A DNA stretch of 64,000 nt from contig NZ_CP051305.1 of the NCBI RefSeq assembly GCF_024181385.1, positions 434,001 through 498,000 on the forward strand, written 5' to 3'. Positions within the stretch are counted from its first letter, which is position 1; each line of letters begins with the position of its first letter. The notes beneath the pieces are model-generated. The model had not been told where the DNA came from, made no database searches, and worked only from the letters and a program-made list of their open reading frames with translations. The position numbers were made by a program, and so were the translations under genes. Source of the stretch: Treponema sp. OMZ 798 (GTDB lineage: Bacteria; Spirochaetota; Spirochaetia; Treponematales; Treponemataceae). This document shows, piece by piece, positions 61,820-64,000 of this stretch.

Positions 61820-64000
61820 ATGAGTTATATTCTATTCAATCTTATAACACTGGTAATTTGTGTGGGTATTATTATTGCTTTTAGACAAAGCGATAAGAAT
61901 AACCGCTCCATCGAAAAAGCAAAAAGATACGGAGATAAAATAAAGGAAGATCTTGAAGCTTTTGTAAACGAAAAAAATTCTACTTTAAGCGATCTTTCCA
62001 CAGAATTAGGGGTACAGCAAAGTAAGGCTATTGCGACGGTAAAGCGGCTTGATGAACTTCGAGCCGATTTTTTAGTGCAAAGTCAAACAGTAGAAGAACG
62101 GTCTGCTGCCATCAGGGATATTGATAGATATATTACGGAATCAGGTCAAACAATTCAAAAACTTATGGATATGACGGCCTTGGCAGAAAAAAATCTAATG
62201 GAAATTACAAGAGAAGCGGACTTTGTCGATTCGCTTGCAAAATCCATCAATAATGCAAGGGCTCAACTTAATAATCTCACCGAGAGTATTCCGGAATTAA
62301 AGCAAAATTTTGCAGCCGAAGCCGATGCAAAACTAAGTGAATATAAGAGCAAAATATTGGACGAAATGGGGCTTGTAATTAATGATGTTGAAAACCGCCT
62401 TGCTTCAGCCCAAAGAGATACCGGCGAGCTCTTGGAAGTGACGGCTATCAAACTTCAAGACTTATATAAAGAAGCGTATAACTCTGCTGCAGACAAGGCC
62501 GGTGCCCTTCAAGAGGCTGCCTTTGCTAAGTTAAAGGAAGAAACGGCGGAAAGGGTTCAAAGCTACCGCAAAGAATTTGAAGAGACAGCTGCAGAGATTG
62601 AAGCTCAGATGGATGACAATTTAAGTCAAACAAGACAGATTGCTTCCGATTTTAGGGCAGAATGGGAAACTCAGGCAAAGGACTATCTTGCTCAAATGCA
62701 GTCTGATTTTTCACAAACCGAAGAAAATATTTCTTCACGTATAAACTCCATATCCGAAAGATTAAAGGATGCTGAGGATAGTGTTTCGGTGCGCTCGGAT
62801 GCTCTTTCTGCAGATTTGAGCCAAACGGAAGCTACAATGAGGTCTCAGTTTAATTCCCTTGCTGCGAACTTTCAGGATAACGTAAATTCTCTTTCTAAAT
62901 TTACGGATAAAAAATTAAATGAATTTAAGATTCAGACAGAAGAGAGATTTACCAAATTTGAAAAGGCTATTGAAAACGTCGACAGCTTAAAAGAAGAAAT
63001 CGAAAAATCTCAAGGTCTTATCAAAAATGAGATGATGGCCGAATTCTCTTCTTATGTAAATGCTGCAAAGCAAAGCCAGCAGAACTTTTTTAACGAGTTT
63101 ACAAATAATTCCGAAAAAATACGCGAACGCATGAAGACTATTGATGCAGGCATCGATGATCTAAAAGCTAAGGCCTATACAAACGTTTCGGAAAAACTCA
63201 AAATGTTTGAAGACGATTTCTTTGCAGACCTTGCAAAGAGGAGCGAGGCTATAAACTTAAGTTTTGATCAGTGGAAAGAGGATGTTTCCGCCAACATGAC
63301 TCTTCTTGCTTCTGAAAACGAATCTGCAAGAAAGGATTTGGAAGAAAAATATAAGGCAGAACTGCGTGTAAGACTTGGTCAGGCCGCCGAAGAATATAAG
63401 GCCCTTTTTGCAAAACTGGATGACAAGGTTAAAGATGTTGAAGCAGGTTTAAATTCGAGAGTTGCTGCAATGGACGGTACTGTAGAGCAATATATAGAAT
63501 CCTTCCGTGCAGATATAAATCAGATAAAAGCAAAGGCCTCGCAGCAGCTTGAGACTGAGCTTGCTTCATATAAGGATCAGGTTCGAGAGGCTATATCCAA
63601 TCAAAATGCAGAACTTGAAAATACCTCAAAGGGCTTGCAAGAAAAGCTCCTTTCAATCCGGGAAGAATCGGAAGCTAAGTTTGAGACAATTAAAAAAGAT
63701 TTTGAAGCTTGGAAGAGCCGCACAGATCAGCAGTTTACGGATGCCCGCTCCTTCTTTGATGAGAAGATTACAAACTTTGCAGGCTTGACGGAAAATGCCA
63801 TTAAAAATCTTGATACCAAGTACAATGCCCAATACAAGGACTTTGTAGCAAAGAGCGGAGATGCCTTTAACGGTATTCAAGCTAAGCTTAATTCCGTTGA
63901 TACCAAGGTTGCAGCTGCAAATAAGGCCATTGATGAACATGCTGCCGAAATAACGAACCGCTTTAATACTGAGGCCGAAAAACTCGATGAGGCAATCAAC
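61820..64000 (+). CDS. Giant coiled-coil protein (SpiroCoCo-like), 3' end outside window
   Basis: The reading frame stays open for 727 codons to the window edge. One N-terminal membrane helix (about 4-22) is followed by an almost unbroken coiled coil rich in Ala, Glu, Lys, Asp and Ser. It has heptads such as LSDLSTELGVQQSKAIATVK and RLDELRADFLVQSQTVEER and no Pro-rich breaks. The pattern resembles the long spirochaete coiled-coil proteins thought to act as cytoskeletal or membrane-tethered filaments. Start chosen at the ATG with GGGTGGG upstream. Function not established. Confidence 0.8.
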   Translation, partial: MSYILFNLITLVICVGIIIAFRQSDKNNRSIEKAKRYGDKIKEDLEAFVNEKNSTLSDLSTELGVQQSKAIATVKRLDELRADFLVQSQTVEERSAAIRDIDRYITESGQTIQKLMDMTALAEKNLMEITREADFVDSLAKSINNARAQLNNLTESIPELKQNFAAEADAKLSEYKSKILDEMGLVINDVENRLASAQRDTGELLEVTAIKLQDLYKEAYNSAADKAGALQEAAFAKLKEETAERVQSYRKEFEETAAEIEAQMDDNLSQTRQIASDFRAEWETQAKDYLAQMQSDFSQTEENISSRINSISERLKDAEDSVSVRSDALSADLSQTEATMRSQFNSLAANFQDNVNSLSKFTDKKLNEFKIQTEERFTKFEKAIENVDSLKEEIEKSQGLIKNEMMAEFSSYVNAAKQSQQNFFNEFTNNSEKIRERMKTIDAGIDDLKAKAYTNVSEKLKMFEDDFFADLAKRSEAINLSFDQWKEDVSANMTLLASENESARKDLEEKYKAELRVRLGQAAEEYKALFAKLDDKVKDVEAGLNSRVAAMDGTVEQYIESFRADINQIKAKASQQLETELASYKDQVREAISNQNAELENTSKGLQEKLLSIREESEAKFETIKKDFEAWKSRTDQQFTDARSFFDEKITNFAGLTENAIKNLDTKYNAQYKDFVAKSGDAFNGIQAKLNSVDTKVAAANKAIDEHAAEITNRFNTEAEKLDEAIN

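Overview
The window looks like a chromosome segment of an oral treponeme, Treponema denticola or a close relative. It is AT-rich, almost fully coding, and its genes mix both strands. The support is indirect: spirochaete-type lipoproteins, a DUF2715-like outer membrane protein, an 'SpiroCoCo'-like giant coiled-coil gene, a FliL-like protein and a free-standing FlhB C-terminal domain, tRNA genes without encoded CCA, and the uppS-cdsA-dxr-rseP order. The species call rests on recognition, not on a database search.

Layout. 1-4.0 kb: isoprenoid/envelope operon (uppS 3' end, cdsA, dxr, rseP, a small FMN-binding lipoprotein). 4.0-9.5 kb: leuS, an M29 aminopeptidase and a dicarboxylate symporter, with a long hairpin element between the first two. 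9.5-13.1 kb: two half-ABC exporters that read as one asymmetric heterodimer. 13.1-18.1 kb: a PcrA-type helicase, then an accessory patch with an OLD/PARIS/AbiL-style ATPase plus TOPRIM-like pair, a decayed gene fragment and a small DUF4160 gene pair. 18.2-22.5 kb: an AbgT transporter and clpB, divergently transcribed around a palindrome. 22.6-31.5 kb: a long envelope/signalling operon (class III cyclase, FecR/FN3-like giant, outer membrane barrel, beta-helix lipoprotein). 31.5-34.4 kb: a CobQ-like protein lacking its amidotransferase half, a GATE-type membrane protein and an orphan response regulator. 34.5-39.4 kb: a mechanosensitive channel, a FliL-like protein, an ECF sigma/anti-sigma pair, an M23 peptidase and hemolysin III. 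39.4-47.8 kb: an AAA/PD-(D/E)XK protein, a second beta-helix lipoprotein, tRNAs, a YggS-type protein, a sigma-54 activator and a DUF2715-like protein. 47.9-53.4 kb: serS, a five-gene operon (FlhB-like, HD-GYP, YraN and two small unknowns) and an HtrA protease. 53.5-64 kb: lnt, a galactokinase-like protein, TPR and NHL/VWA-like proteins, MscS, an Rpn nuclease, a HAD phosphatase and the start of a giant coiled-coil gene.

The main unexpected pattern is promoter placement. In at least eight genes that lack a Shine-Dalgarno sequence (clpB, the response regulator, the AAA/PD-(D/E)XK gene, the sigma-54 activator, serS, the galactokinase-like gene, mscS and the HAD gene) a sigma-70-like promoter sits so that +1 falls on, or within two bases of, the ATG. 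This suggests widespread leaderless transcription. Genes with a recognisable leader keep a clear GGAGG-type site. Other leads are the ATPase/TOPRIM module, the cyclase-FecR-OMP-lipoprotein operon, the truncated CobQ and the divergent galactokinase.

No stretch longer than about 300 bases lacks a gene. The longest gaps, about 170-230 bases, lie at 6594-6763, 17390-17609, 22481-22638 and 59906-60131. They hold respectively a hairpin element, a gene remnant plus hairpins, a promoter, and a promoter-like AT-rich stretch. No CRISPR array, insertion sequence or rRNA was seen.
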